This document shows, one piece after another, positions 1 to 7,440 of a stretch of DNA of 33,422 bases (the stretch's first letter is position 1; every line of letters starts with the position of its first letter). The DNA is taken from NCBI GenBank assembly GCA_964385755.1, contig CAYLPZ010000019.1, positions 1 through 33,422 of the forward strand, written 5' to 3'. The notes under the pieces were generated by a model that did no database searches, was not told the origin of the DNA, and was given only the letters and a program-made list of their open reading frames with translations. The stretch comes from CAG-698 sp964385755 (lineage in GTDB: Bacteria > Bacillota_I > Bacilli_A > ML615J-28 > CAG-698). Position numbers and translations under genes: made by a program.

Positions 1-46
1 ATAATTATAAAATAATAATTATAAAAAATATTAAATTTTTAATTGA

Positions 47-307
47 CATTTACAAAGGTTCTATGAATCTAATTTAATAAAGGTTTTAACTGGTGTTAGA
101 GGATGTGGCAAAAGCGTTTTATTAAATCAAATTAAAGAAGAGTTAATAAATGAGAAAGGAATAAGGGGAGATCACATAATATCTATCAATTTTGAAGATG
201 TAAAATTTTCTAAAATAAAAAATTATAATCACATTTATTGCTTGTGGGTAGCATGTAGTTTTAAAGGTAAAGGAATAAGGAAAGAATTATTAGAATATGC
301 AATTTAA
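47..307 (+). pseudogene. Chimeric remnant: AAA ATPase N-terminal piece joined to GNAT C-terminal piece
   Basis: The frame is open from after a stop at 44-46 to TAA at 305-307 and has no plausible start. The first half reads as the N-terminal part of an AAA_14/DUF4143-type ATPase, with a Walker A (TGVRGCGKS, about 92-118) and the following INFED strand. At about 215-240 it changes abruptly to a GNAT acetyltransferase piece (HIYCLWVACSFKGKGI), whose basic-glycine loop resembles the acetyl-CoA binding loop, and it stops soon afterwards. The two families are not normally fused, and both parts are far too short. I infer a deletion that joined two decaying genes in frame. It is unlikely to make a functional protein. 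Confidence 0.6.
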
Positions 308-460
308 AACAAACTATAAGGCTCAATGCTTTGCATTTTATCTAGATATTTGTTATTATATTACTATAATTAATATATTTTAAAATAAAAAATCATTTTC
401 ATAGTATAAAATTATAATAAATAAATATATTATTATTGAAGTGATTATTAAGGTGATTAT

Positions 461-1234
461 ATGAATAATAACGAACATAAAGATAGAAACAGTAGTGATG
501 AAAAAATAAATTTAAAGAAATCAATAATTAAATTAGTTTTAAGTACGATTCTTGTTTGTCTTATTTTAATTCCTATATACTTTTTACTAAAACATTATGG
601 ATTAGATGATCTAACAAAAGAGGAAATTCAACAAATAATTGATAAAACTGGTATTTATGGTAAAATTGTATTTATTTTATTATCATTCTTACAAGTTACG
701 ATAATTCCAATACCTAGTACTATTACAATACTTGCGGGGAGCGTTATCTTTGGCTTTTGGGAGGGTTTTTTCCTTTCATTTATTGGAATAATGCTTGGTT
801 CCCTTTTTGCTTTCTTTTTAGGTAAAACAATAGGAAGAAAATTTGTTAACTGGGTTGTTGGTAGTAAAGAACAAGTTGATTACTACTTAGATAAACTAAG
901 AGGTAAAGAAACCGTACTTTTGTTTTTCATGTTTTTATTCCCATTATTTCCTGATGATTTACTATGCTCAGTTGCAGGTCTTACGAAAATGACTACTTCT
1001 ACTTTTACAATTATTCAGTTTATTACTCGTCCAGTAGGTATTTTAGGAACACTTCTGTTTATGTCTGGTGAAGTAATACCATATAAAGGATGGGGACTAG
1101 TCATAATTGCTTTAGTTGTTATTATCTCAATTATTCTATTCATTTATTCTCTTAAGTACTCAGAGAGAATTAATGATTTCTTTGAAAATATTTCGCTTAA
1201 AATAACTAATTTGTTTAAAAACAAAAAAATATAA
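461..1234 (+). CDS. DedA/TVP38-type VTT-domain membrane protein
   Basis: 257-residue integral membrane protein of the SNARE-associated/VTT (PF09335) superfamily, whose members move phospholipids or lipid carriers across the membrane. Residues 1-20 are charged and cytoplasmic. Hydrophobic segments lie near 23-44, 66-96, 100-120, 152-175, 183-202 and 210-230. The family signature is visible: a glycine-rich GSVIFGFWEG re-entrant region at 93-102, LGKTIGR at 120-126, and a proline/acid loop FPLFPDDLL at 160-168. The ATG at 461 follows AAGGTGAT at good spacing. It converges on cysE, and the two share a hairpin terminator. The exact substrate cannot be read from the sequence. Confidence 0.85.
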   Translation: MNNNEHKDRNSSDEKINLKKSIIKLVLSTILVCLILIPIYFLLKHYGLDDLTKEEIQQIIDKTGIYGKIVFILLSFLQVTIIPIPSTITILAGSVIFGFWEGFFLSFIGIMLGSLFAFFLGKTIGRKFVNWVVGSKEQVDYYLDKLRGKETVLLFFMFLFPLFPDDLLCSVAGLTKMTTSTFTIIQFITRPVGILGTLLFMSGEVIPYKGWGLVIIALVVIISIILFIYSLKYSERINDFFENISLKITNLFKNKKI

Positions 1235-1235
1235 A

Positions 1236-1275
1236 AAGGAATGTTCGCATTTAAGCTACATTCCTTCTTTTATTT
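1236..1275. terminator. Shared bidirectional terminator between the DedA-type gene and cysE
   Basis: A perfect 9-bp stem, AAGGAATGT (1236-1244) and ACATTCCTT (1258-1266), has a 13-nt loop and is flanked by A-rich sequence on the left and T-rich on the right, so it can work in both directions. Its right arm includes the last codons of cysE. Confidence 0.75.
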
Positions 1276-2077
1276 TATCTTTTTGTACATATTTACAATC
1301 TGTATAAACAATAATCTTATCATTTTCAACAGGTTTAGTAATAAATGTGTTACTTCCAATTGTTACATTATCACCAATAATTGTATCTCCACCTAATATA
1401 CTTGCACCAGCATATATAGTAACATGATTTCCAATTGTTGGGTGACGTTTTTTTCCTCTGAGTTTAGATGCATTATTTAATGAAATAGCACCTAAGGTAA
1501 CACCTTGGTATATTTTTACATAATTGCCAATGACTGTTGTTTCACCAATTACAATACCTGTTCCATGGTCAATAAAGAAATGATGACCAATAGTAGCACC
1601 AGGATTAATATCAATTCCCGTTAGTGCATGAGCATATTCAGTCATAACTCTAGGAATATTTGGTACTTTTAGGTTATATAAAATATTGCTTATACGATAA
1701 ACACTAATAGCATATAAACCCGGATAACATAGTATCACTTCTTCAAACGATGTAGCAGCGGGGTCACTATCAATAAAAGCTTCGATATCTGACTCTAATA
1801 ATTCTTTTACGACAGGAATACTATTAATAAACGAATTAATCATTTCATCTATAATTTTTATATCAACAACAACATTTTCTAAATTCATTCTAAGAAGATT
1901 TTTAATTTTCAAAAGTTTCTCATGAATATAATCTTTTTTGTTAGTTTTAACATCTTCAAAAAACCCAGGAAAGAGCACACATCGTACTTCGTTTAATAGA
2001 TTAATTATTAACTCCTTAGATATTTTAGTTTTATTTTCATATTTAGATTGTATTAGTTTTTCAATAACATCATTCAT
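1256..2077 (-). CDS. cysE: Serine O-acetyltransferase, EpsC type
   Basis: 273 residues. Acetylates L-serine with acetyl-CoA, the first step of cysteine synthesis, in the cytoplasm. The N-terminal helical part (1-105) leads into DPAA (105-108) and the SAT linker, then a left-handed beta-helix. FIDHGTG (168-174) carries the catalytic His-Asp region and is followed by IGETTVIG and the GVTLGA turn. The long N-terminal region matches the EpsC subgroup of Firmicutes rather than the shorter Bacillus CysE. The ATG at 2077 is preceded by AAAGGATAG. The ASCH gene lies 59 bp upstream on the same strand, so co-transcription is possible, although a stem-loop lies between them. No T-box is visible. Confidence 0.92.
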   Translation of the reverse strand: MNDVIEKLIQSKYENKTKISKELIINLLNEVRCVLFPGFFEDVKTNKKDYIHEKLLKIKNLLRMNLENVVVDIKIIDEMINSFINSIPVVKELLESDIEAFIDSDPAATSFEEVILCYPGLYAISVYRISNILYNLKVPNIPRVMTEYAHALTGIDINPGATIGHHFFIDHGTGIVIGETTVIGNYVKIYQGVTLGAISLNNASKLRGKKRHPTIGNHVTIYAGASILGGDTIIGDNVTIGSNTFITKPVENDKIIVYTDCKYVQKDKIKEGM

Positions 2078-2112
2078 AATAATCTATCCTTTGATATTTA
2101 ATACTTTATTAT

Positions 2113-2144
2113 ATGAGTAATTATTAACTATTGTTATTACTCAT
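2113..2144 (-). terminator. Intergenic stem-loop between ASCH gene and cysE
   Basis: A 9-bp perfect stem, ATGAGTAAT (2113-2121) with ATTACTCAT (2136-2144), includes the stop codon of the ASCH gene. No clear U-run follows on the minus strand, so it may be a weak terminator, an RNA-stabilising hairpin or an attenuator before cysE. Confidence 0.4.
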
Positions 2145-2496
2145 TCACTACTTTTATCTCTATTCCAACAACACCATATTTCTTAATATTATCTTTACTA
2201 TAATACATTTCCATATCAGATGGCATTGCTTCTTCATCTTCTTTATAACCAAGAGCTACTTTATCATGGTATTGATAAAGATCATCAAAACTTTTATATC
2301 GATAAAGATTAATAACTCTACATTTAATTACTTCTTTGGTTTTGTTGTTTTCAAATATTATTATATCATTAATATTAATTAATGATCTTTTTTCATCATA
2401 TAAACGCATTTCAATTGTCTTATATCCTTGTTTAATCGCTTTAAAGCAATCATCGTGTAACTTCATGTTGTAACAACTAATACTTTTTTTACACAT
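2137..2496 (-). CDS. ASCH domain-containing protein
   Basis: 119 residues, a single ASCH (PF04266, PUA-like beta-barrel) domain. The family signature G-x-K-x-x-E-x-R appears as GYKTIEMR at 24-31, followed by LYDEKR. A GDI-like strand and the C-terminal VVGIEIKV strand close the fold. ASCH proteins bind RNA or modified nucleosides, and some act as ribonucleases or N4-acetylcytidine amidohydrolases; which applies here cannot be read. An internal ATG at residue 11 (MKLHDDCF) is where many relatives begin. The annotated ATG has AAAGGTAT about 12 nt upstream, so the first ten residues are uncertain. Confidence 0.8.
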   Translation of the reverse strand: MCKKSISCYNMKLHDDCFKAIKQGYKTIEMRLYDEKRSLININDIIIFENNKTKEVIKCRVINLYRYKSFDDLYQYHDKVALGYKEDEEAMPSDMEMYYSKDNIKKYGVVGIEIKVVNE

Positions 2497-2583
2497 AACT
2501 ATATAATACCTTTCAAATTCTATTCATTATTTTATCATATTTTAAATGAAAACTAAACTAAATATAATAATTTAAATATTGTA

Positions 2584-2611
2584 TTTAAAAAAGAAGCTTT
2601 TTAAAGCTTCT
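2584..2611 (-). terminator. Rho-independent terminator of the DMT transporter gene
   Basis: The stem AGAAGCTTT (2592-2600) and AAAGCTTCT (2603-2611) reads on the minus strand as a 9-bp hairpin followed by a run of six T just after the transporter stop codon. Confidence 0.85.
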
Positions 2612-2613
2612 AA

Positions 2614-3612
2614 TTATACCCCTAAAAGTGAAAGCATTATAACTCCGGCTAGGATAATTCCAATGAAAATATACTGAACTATTGATAGCTTTTCTTTTAA
2701 GAATATTCTAGCGAGAATTAATGATGTGATAACTGTACCAGCACCTAATATTACCGCCGCAATTCCTCCACCTTCTGATAATGCGAAAAGATAAGTTGCT
2801 TGTCCTGCAGTTTCAAAAATAGCTGCTAAGATTTTCCATTTTTGATCTAATACTTTTTCATACCATTTTTTTGATGTTAATGTTCCATCTACATTTACTT
2901 CCCCTGCTTTTCCAAGTGAGAATAGTTTTTCTCCTTTAGATCTAATAAATATGTATAGAATTATTGCAATAATTAGAAAAGTAAATTCATATGCACAGTT
3001 TGCTGTGTGTTCTAATGTTTCTTCGGTTACATTTACTAGAATTGTTGTATCAACTCCATCAGTGTAAAAGATATCTAGAAATGTTCCAACAGCATCTAAA
3101 ATCATATAGCAAAATGGCATTGCGATTGCCCAAACAGCTAGTTTCTTTCCATATTTTTTATGTCTGTCTTCTTTTCCTTTTTTATCAAAAAATCCTACAC
3201 AAATAACCCCTATTGCAACAATTATAATTCCAATCACTGCAGGTAGTGATACATACTCTCTTAAGAATATTGCACATAGTATTGGTACTAAAGCACCAGA
3301 TGTATTTTCAATTGGATCAGAGATTGATTCTTCAATAAATCTTACTCCAAAGTATGAACATATCATTGAAACAATATAACATGCGGAAACTGGTAAATAA
3401 TAAACAAAGTTAATTGGAAATGACTTTAAATCTATTCCTTGTGTAAATAAAATTATTGTTGCATATATTCCCATGAAAATACCAACTAAAATAGTTATTT
3501 TTAGATGAGAATATTTTTCTTTTTCTAAACTACCTTTTTTATAAAATATCTCAGCAATTCCCCAAGATAGTGTTGAAAACAATAAAAAGAAAATTGGCAT
3601 AACAAATCTCAC
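2614..3612 (-). CDS. DMT-superfamily (EamA) transporter
   Basis: 332-residue membrane protein with about ten hydrophobic segments in two EamA-type halves (about 4-142 and 158-330). Each half ends in the usual pattern in which a P/G-rich helix precedes an IxREYVS or LKEKLS loop and a final hydrophobic helix (FLREYVSLPAVIG and IFLKEKLSIVQYIFIG). It is longer than the usual 290-300 residues because a soluble, charged insert (about 223-258) splits two helices of the second half. The substrate is unknown; family members export amino acids, purines or metabolites. The ATG at 3612 has a modest AGAAAGTGAG ribosome binding site. Confidence 0.85.
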   Translation of the reverse strand: MRFVMPIFFLLFSTLSWGIAEIFYKKGSLEKEKYSHLKITILVGIFMGIYATIILFTQGIDLKSFPINFVYYLPVSACYIVSMICSYFGVRFIEESISDPIENTSGALVPILCAIFLREYVSLPAVIGIIIVAIGVICVGFFDKKGKEDRHKKYGKKLAVWAIAMPFCYMILDAVGTFLDIFYTDGVDTTILVNVTEETLEHTANCAYEFTFLIIAIILYIFIRSKGEKLFSLGKAGEVNVDGTLTSKKWYEKVLDQKWKILAAIFETAGQATYLFALSEGGGIAAVILGAGTVITSLILARIFLKEKLSIVQYIFIGIILAGVIMLSLLGV

Positions 3613-3913
3613 TTTCTATAAATCTTTTTTAAAATTCTTTTGTGAAAACAAAAAGGGTGACTGCATACATCACAATCTATCCTATTTTATTTACAATATC
3701 TATTCATTATATGAGTATATAAGTCTTTACTTATAGAATCATACTATTAACTCAATAGATAATATCAATAATTCCTACTGTTGTTATGCAATGCTCATTA
3801 TGCATAACTTCAATTATTTATCTAAGAAAATTTAGATAATTTACTTATATATTATACATTATTTCATGACATAAATCAATTACTATATTTTTTTATATTA
3901 TTACAACAAAAAA

Positions 3914-3960
3914 ACTTTTAATAATGATGATAACTTTAAGTTTATTAAAAGTCTTATTTT
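3914..3960. terminator. Bidirectional terminator-like hairpin
   Basis: A perfect 11-bp inverted repeat, ACTTTTAATAA (3914-3924) and TTATTAAAAGT (3942-3952), has a T-rich tail on the right and an A-rich flank on the left. No intact gene ends here, so it is probably left over from lost genes. Confidence 0.5.
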
Positions 3961-3989
3961 TAATTTGATTGTCTAATTTATTACAACAT

Positions 3990-4032
3990 TAAGAAAAATG
4001 GACTTAATAATAATATTGAAGTCCATCTTTAC
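3990..4032. terminator. Terminator hairpin behind the 4090-4284 remnant
   Basis: The stem ATGGACTT (3998-4005) and AAGTCCAT (4019-4026) is followed on the minus strand by TTTTTCTT. It lies about 65 bp beyond the stop of the leftward remnant frame, as a proper gene terminator would. Confidence 0.6.
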
Positions 4033-4089
4033 TTTTTGTTATTATGGTGAATTAAGTACAATCAAACATACTTTTTTCATTTATTAAAC

Positions 4090-4284
4090 CTATTTTAAGT
4101 AATATTTAATCTGTAATTTTGTAGAGTTTCCTTTTGGTGGAGTATATACGATAACATCCCCTGGATTCATAGCTTTTCTCATAGCATTACAATCAGAAAA
4201 CATTCTATCATATCTACCAAAATGGCGTGCTATACCCTTAACAATTAAAATAATTTCAAATTGTCTTATTTTCTCACTATGAAT
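4090..4284 (-). pseudogene. Unrecognised C-terminal gene fragment
   Basis: A 64-codon open frame without a start ends in TAG at 4090-4092 and is followed by a terminator hairpin. It has protein-like character, with a charged helix (SEKIRQFEIILIVKGIARHF) and then a GDVIVYTPPKGN strand-turn. The frame opens directly after a stop at 4285-4287. I do not recognise the family. Good composition plus a terminator suggests the 3' remnant of a deleted gene, not chance. Confidence 0.35.
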
Positions 4285-4304
4285 CTAAGGATTATTAATA
4301 GTAT

Positions 4305-4481
4305 TTATAAACTCTTAAGCCATTCCTTTATATCGGCCTCAGCTTGATGAGATAGAGCAAATTGTTCTTCAGTTAGATATATTTCTTTTTCTTCTTCAGT
4401 TAACCCTTTTTGAAATTCTGGATAAGGGGAATGTATGAAAGGATGCTGACCGCCTCCGTATTCTTGTTGTGCTATTTTCTG
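4305..4481 (-). pseudogene. Unrecognised C-terminal gene fragment after hxlR-type gene
   Basis: An open frame of 58 codons with no start ends in TAA at 4305-4307. Its 5' end overlaps the last codons of the HxlR gene in another frame. The peptide has coding character (GGGQHPFIHSPYPEF, then LTEEEKEIYLTEEQFALSHQ and an IKEWLKSL helix). I do not recognise the family. It is probably the surviving C-terminus of a gene whose front was deleted when the HxlR gene arrived, or of the HxlR gene's former neighbour. Confidence 0.35.
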
Positions 4482-4804
4482 TTATTTTCACCCCAAACGC
4501 AAAGTTGATCCAGGACTTCCATCAATGATTGTCCCCGCTCGGTCAAACTGTACTCTACTTTAGGTGGTATTTGGGGATACTCGATTCGTCTCACAAGCCC
4601 ATCAGCTTCCAGTTCTTTGAGGTTAGAACTCAGTGTCTTATCAGTAACAGTTTTCAGATATCTACGCATCTCATTGAACCGAACGGTTCCAAACTCCATT
4701 AGGCAATACATTATCACCATCTTATGCTTGCCGCTGATAAGGGAAAGAGTATAGCTAAAGCCAGTATCTTCAAAGTTTGCATTTTCAATAAAATTCTTAA
4801 TCAT
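4472..4804 (-). CDS. HxlR-family winged-helix transcription regulator
   Basis: 110 residues, one HxlR (PF01638) winged-helix domain. A short N-terminal arm is followed by the HTH (RFNEMRRYLKTVTDKTLSSN, about 42-61), the recognition helix and ELEADGLVRRIEY, and the wing with PPKVEYSLTERG. Regulators of this family usually sit divergent from a redox gene and repress it until thiol or electrophile stress; Cys34 and Cys102 are available as sensors. It diverges from the flavodoxin-like gene at 4932 across 127 bp with an inverted repeat. GC is visibly higher than in surrounding genes, which supports recent transfer together with its neighbour. The C-terminal tail runs into a foreign frame, so the natural end may have been altered. 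Confidence 0.88.
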   Translation of the reverse strand: MIKNFIENANFEDTGFSYTLSLISGKHKMVIMYCLMEFGTVRFNEMRRYLKTVTDKTLSSNLKELEADGLVRRIEYPQIPPKVEYSLTERGQSLMEVLDQLCVWGENNRK

Positions 4805-4828
4805 AACCCAAACACTTTCCTTTAAGGT

Positions 4829-4880
4829 AGTACCTATCTATAATGACAGTACTTTACAAAACATCTGTATCTGTTATAAT
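4829..4880 (+). promoter_or_regulatory. Promoter of the flavodoxin-like gene with probable HxlR operator
   Basis: TTTACA (4853-4858), 16-bp spacer, TATAAT (4875-4880). Immediately upstream and touching the -35 is an imperfect inverted repeat with outer arms AGTAC (4829-4833) and GTACT (4849-4853). HxlR-family operators are typically GTAC-type inverted repeats, so this is the likely control site for both divergent genes. The promoter is clear; the operator is inferred. Confidence 0.55.
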
Positions 4881-4931
4881 TATAGCAAAGGCGATGACAG
4901 AAGTCAACATTACGCCGATGGAGGAATAGTT

Positions 4932-5477
4932 ATGGCAAAGAAAATCGTTATATTGAATGGAAGCCCACGTGCAAACGGTAATACGGCAGAACTAATCAAA
5001 TCTTTTACCGAAGGTGCAGAGAACTCAGGTCACACTGTTATTTGCTTCAATCTACAAAAAATGAATATCCATCCGTGTCTTGGATGTTGTGGCGGTGGTA
5101 AGAATCCGGATAGCCCATGCGTACAAAAGGATGATATGGACAAAATCTACCCAGAATATAAAGAAGCGGATATGGTAGTTCTCGCCTCGCCCCTGTATTA
5201 CTGGACAATTAGTGGCCAACTAAAATGTGCCTTTGATCGTCTTTTTGCGGTAGCAGAGTGTAATGAGAATTACGCCAATCCCCAAAAGGAATGTGCCTTG
5301 ATTATGGCTGCCGAAGGTAATGGCTTCGAAGAAACCGTGTTCTGGTATGACCGCTTGATGAAACATCTTGGATGGACTGATAAAGGTAAGGTGCTTTGTG
5401 GTGGCGTATTCAATGTTGGTGACATCAAAGGCAATCCTAAACTTGTAGAAGCATATGAATTCGGTAAAAATTTGTAA
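4932..5477 (+). CDS. Flavodoxin family NAD(P)H-dependent FMN reductase-like protein
   Basis: 181 residues, flavodoxin fold. The FMN phosphate loop is GSPRANGNT (10-18). A cysteine cluster (Cys49, Cys52, Cys53, Cys63) lies where iron-sulfur flavoproteins carry their ligands, but the spacing is not the full canonical motif. ASPLYYWTISGQLKCAFDR is the typical second flavin-binding segment (SPxYW..SGxLKxxxDR). It probably reduces quinones, nitro compounds or other electrophiles using NAD(P)H. The ATG follows a strong GGAGGAAT site. Divergent HxlR regulation is likely. GC content is higher than in the host-like genes around it. Confidence 0.88.
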   Translation: MAKKIVILNGSPRANGNTAELIKSFTEGAENSGHTVICFNLQKMNIHPCLGCCGGGKNPDSPCVQKDDMDKIYPEYKEADMVVLASPLYYWTISGQLKCAFDRLFAVAECNENYANPQKECALIMAAEGNGFEETVFWYDRLMKHLGWTDKGKVLCGGVFNVGDIKGNPKLVEAYEFGKNL

Positions 5478-5484
5478 TAAGTAA

Positions 5485-5530
5485 AATCAAGCCCATCGTA
5501 GAGAAAAATATCTCCTCGATGGGCTTGATT
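5485..5530. terminator. Terminator-like hairpin between converging flavoprotein gene and LysM remnant
   Basis: A long 14-bp stem, AATCAAGCCCATCG (5485-5498) with CGATGGGCTTGATT (5517-5530), has a further GAGA/TCTC pairing inside the loop. The T-tract is weak on both sides. Confidence 0.7.
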
Positions 5531-5531
5531 C

Positions 5532-5915
5532 TTAGTTGGGAATCTTCAGTTTCCAACCGCTGTAGATGACATTAGAAGTCAATCCGTTCAGTGCTTTGAT
5601 TTCCGGGTAGCGGGAGCCGTTGCCGAGATACTTCTTGGCAATCTCCCAGAGAGTGTCCCCCTTAACCACGGTATGGATACGGTAGGACTCCGCGTCCTTC
5701 GTCGGGTAGATATCAATGCCATCGTTGGTAAAAACAAAGTAGCCCGGATTCTTATCGGCACATTTCTTGGCATTTGCCAGAATCTTGTAAGCCCCCAGCT
5801 GACTCTTTGCATCATTCCAGGACTTACGAACCCGGTAATAGCTCTCAGTGCTTTCTGCTTTGTCATAAAATCGAAGGATTAAAGTATATTCGTGCTTTTC
5901 GTGCTTGTCACAAAA
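5532..5915 (-). pseudogene. LysM-containing endolysin tail (5'-truncated)
   Basis: The frame ends in TAA at 5532-5534 and has no credible start. It encodes the C-terminus of a phage-type cell-wall hydrolase: a linker repeat (YYRVRKSWNDAKSQLGAYK, then NAKKCADKNPGYFVF) and a complete LysM domain (HTVVKGDTLWEIAKKYLG, ending SGWKLKIPN) that would bind peptidoglycan. The catalytic domain (amidase or GH25 in relatives) is missing; upstream of about 5915 the sequence turns into AT-rich host-like DNA. GC is close to half, far above the surroundings. I infer a prophage or mobile-element scar that arrived with the HxlR/flavoprotein pair. Confidence 0.7.
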
Positions 5916-6003
5916 TAACGCTAATAAAAAAAGACAAATAAAAAAGGCTACTTCACCTGAATTTCAGCAAAAATAAGCCTAAAACAAGCAAAATAACCCT
6001 TAA

Positions 6004-6041
6004 AAATAAAAAAAGAACTGATATTTTTGGTATCAATTCTG
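6004..6041 (-). terminator. Terminator of the tRNA-Trp/tRNA-His operon
   Basis: On the minus strand AGAATTGATA and TATCAGTTCT form a 10-bp stem with one G-U pair and a 7-nt loop, followed directly by a T-rich run of over ten bases. Confidence 0.85.
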
Positions 6042-6053
6042 TTGTTTCAATAT

Positions 6054-6129
6054 GGGGCGAATAAAGGGGATCGAACCCTTGCATGCCGGAGCCACAATCC
6101 GGTGCGTTAACCACTTCGCCATATTCGCC
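6054..6129 (-). tRNA. tRNA-His (GTG)
   Basis: Full cloverleaf with anticodon GTG in CCGGA-TTGTGGC-TCCGG. It has an encoded CCA (6054-6056), discriminator C73 and an encoded G-1 opposite it, the hallmark of tRNA-His. The T-arm is AAGGG-TTCGATC-CCCTT. Confidence 0.95.
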
Positions 6130-6133
6130 ATTT

Positions 6134-6207
6134 TGGCAGGGGTAGAAGGATTCGAACCCTCATCTACGGTTTTGGAGACCGCTGCTCTACCATTGAACTA
6201 TACCCCT
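6134..6207 (-). tRNA. tRNA-Trp (CCA)
   Basis: Cloverleaf with acceptor AGGGGTA/TACCCCT, anticodon CCA in loop CTCCAAA, discriminator G73 and encoded 3' CCA. It lies 4 nt upstream of tRNA-His in the same transcript. Its CCA anticodon fits use of UGG only for Trp. Confidence 0.95.
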
Positions 6208-6222
6208 ACAGGTTGCTATATT

Positions 6223-6251
6223 ATTATACTAGATTTTTTTTCTTTTTTCAA
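6223..6251 (-). promoter_or_regulatory. Promoter of the tRNA-Trp/His operon
   Basis: On the minus strand TTGAAA (6246-6251), 17-bp A-rich spacer, TATAAT (6223-6228). Near-consensus sigma-A promoter 16 bp upstream of tRNA-Trp. Confidence 0.85.
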
Positions 6252-6297
6252 GTTCTTTTTTTACAAATATAATAAAAAATCTTCCTTTTTTGGAAGA

Positions 6298-7425
6298 TTA
6301 ATCAATTTGTTTTACATAAGAGCGTCTTCTTTTGTGAGTGCGACAGTCAAATCTTTTCCATTGATTTAAAATATTATGATTATTCTCTAGGTTAAGATTT
6401 GTCTCACAATATTTGATTGTTTTAGATTCTCTTAACATTTTAAGTAAGTAAGCAATAATATATGAACCTATACCTTTTTTCGTATATTCAGGTAATACAC
6501 CAATTAAACATAAGTCTAATATTTCTGGATTTTTTACTTCTTTTAAAATTCCAAATAGTGCTGGTAAAGTTAAATGTCCTTTTGATTTTTGCACTACTTT
6601 AGAAATTGATGGCATACAGAAACCAAATGCAACTGCTTGATCATTCTCATCACAAACTAAACATACATTTTTAATGTTAATGATTAAACCAAAGTTCTTA
6701 ATTGTCATTTGTTTCATTCCCTCACTAAACGGTACAGTACCATATAGTGGCTCATAAGCTTCATCTAATACATGGAAAATCCCATCAGCATATTTTTTAA
6801 GTAATTGTTTTGTATTTTTACATTTGGCAATATGCAAATTATATCTTTCTAATAGTTTATTTGCAACATCTTCAAAATGTTCATCTACTTCCTTTGGAGC
6901 TCTAAGTTGATGTTCAAGCCAATCAATTTCCTTCTTAAAACCATAGTTTTCAATTAGTTTTGGATAATATTCATAGTTATATTGTTCTTCGAATGTACTA
7001 GGTTCATTAAATCCTTCAACTAATAATCCTTCTCTTTCTAAGTCGGAAAAACCAAGGGGACCACAAATAGTATCCATTCCTTTTTCTTTTGCCCAAGCTT
7101 CACAAGCTTTAAAAAGTTCATTAGCTACTTCTTGATTATCAATCGAATCAAATCTAGTAAATCGAACTCTTTTTTCTTTTGCAAGTTCATTACTTACCTT
7201 TTGAATGATTCCAGAAATTCGTCCAACAATCTTACCATCCATGTATGCATTAAAGTAAACATGATCGCATGTATCATTATAAACATAATTTTTCTTAAAA
7301 ATACTCATTTCATCACTATATAGTGGTGGAACGAATGATGGATTTCCATCATATAATTTAATTGGAAAATTTACAAATTCCTTTTGTTGTTTTTTTGTTT
7401 TTACTTCAAATACTTGTATCATCAA
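6298..7425 (-). CDS. GNAT-fold acetyltransferase-like protein (YghO-like)
   Basis: 375 residues, soluble. The N-terminal third has a GNAT-like strand pair (VGRISGIIQ, 67-75) and the conserved segment GPLGFSDLEREGLLVEGF (122-139), typical of a widespread family of long GNAT-related proteins of unknown substrate. The C-terminal part has a better acetyl-CoA site, IGVLPEYTKKGIG (308-320), with the V-x(n)-G-x-G pattern. The role is unknown. It starts 15 bp after the degV stop and is surely in the same operon, which hints at a link with fatty-acid or lipid metabolism, but that is inference. An AGAGGTAA site precedes the ATG. Confidence 0.75.
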   Translation of the reverse strand: MMIQVFEVKTKKQQKEFVNFPIKLYDGNPSFVPPLYSDEMSIFKKNYVYNDTCDHVYFNAYMDGKIVGRISGIIQKVSNELAKEKRVRFTRFDSIDNQEVANELFKACEAWAKEKGMDTICGPLGFSDLEREGLLVEGFNEPSTFEEQYNYEYYPKLIENYGFKKEIDWLEHQLRAPKEVDEHFEDVANKLLERYNLHIAKCKNTKQLLKKYADGIFHVLDEAYEPLYGTVPFSEGMKQMTIKNFGLIINIKNVCLVCDENDQAVAFGFCMPSISKVVQKSKGHLTLPALFGILKEVKNPEILDLCLIGVLPEYTKKGIGSYIIAYLLKMLRESKTIKYCETNLNLENNHNILNQWKRFDCRTHKRRRSYVKQID

Positions 7426-7440
7426 TTACCTCTTTTTTAA

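Larger units (their letters stand above)
3613..4089. other. Gene-free stretch with several hairpins
   Basis: No supported coding sequence. It contains an 8-bp inverted repeat, GTTATGCA (3783-3790) and TGCATAAC (3801-3808), followed at about 3820-3842 by a second small stem TTATCTAA/TTAGATAA. These could be part of the leader or operator of the DMT transporter transcribed leftward. Two terminator-like hairpins follow and are listed separately. I recognised no known riboswitch consensus. Confidence 0.4.

Noticed and set aside
3613..3780. Riboswitch upstream of the DMT transporter
   Set aside because: Some stems are possible, but I could not match any known riboswitch core, so none is claimed.
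5588..5866. 92-codon minus-strand frame in the island
   Set aside because: Another frame on the same strand gives a textbook LysM domain; this one is arginine-rich shadow.
5880..5960. Signal-peptide-like hydrophobic stretch in frame with the LysM fragment
   Set aside because: The AT-rich, poly-T DNA reads as Phe/Leu by composition, and no start codon with proper spacing is present; the open frame is probably fortuitous.
6052..6369. 105-codon plus-strand frame over the tRNA genes
   Set aside because: It is made of antisense tRNA-His and tRNA-Trp sequence plus AT-rich spacer.
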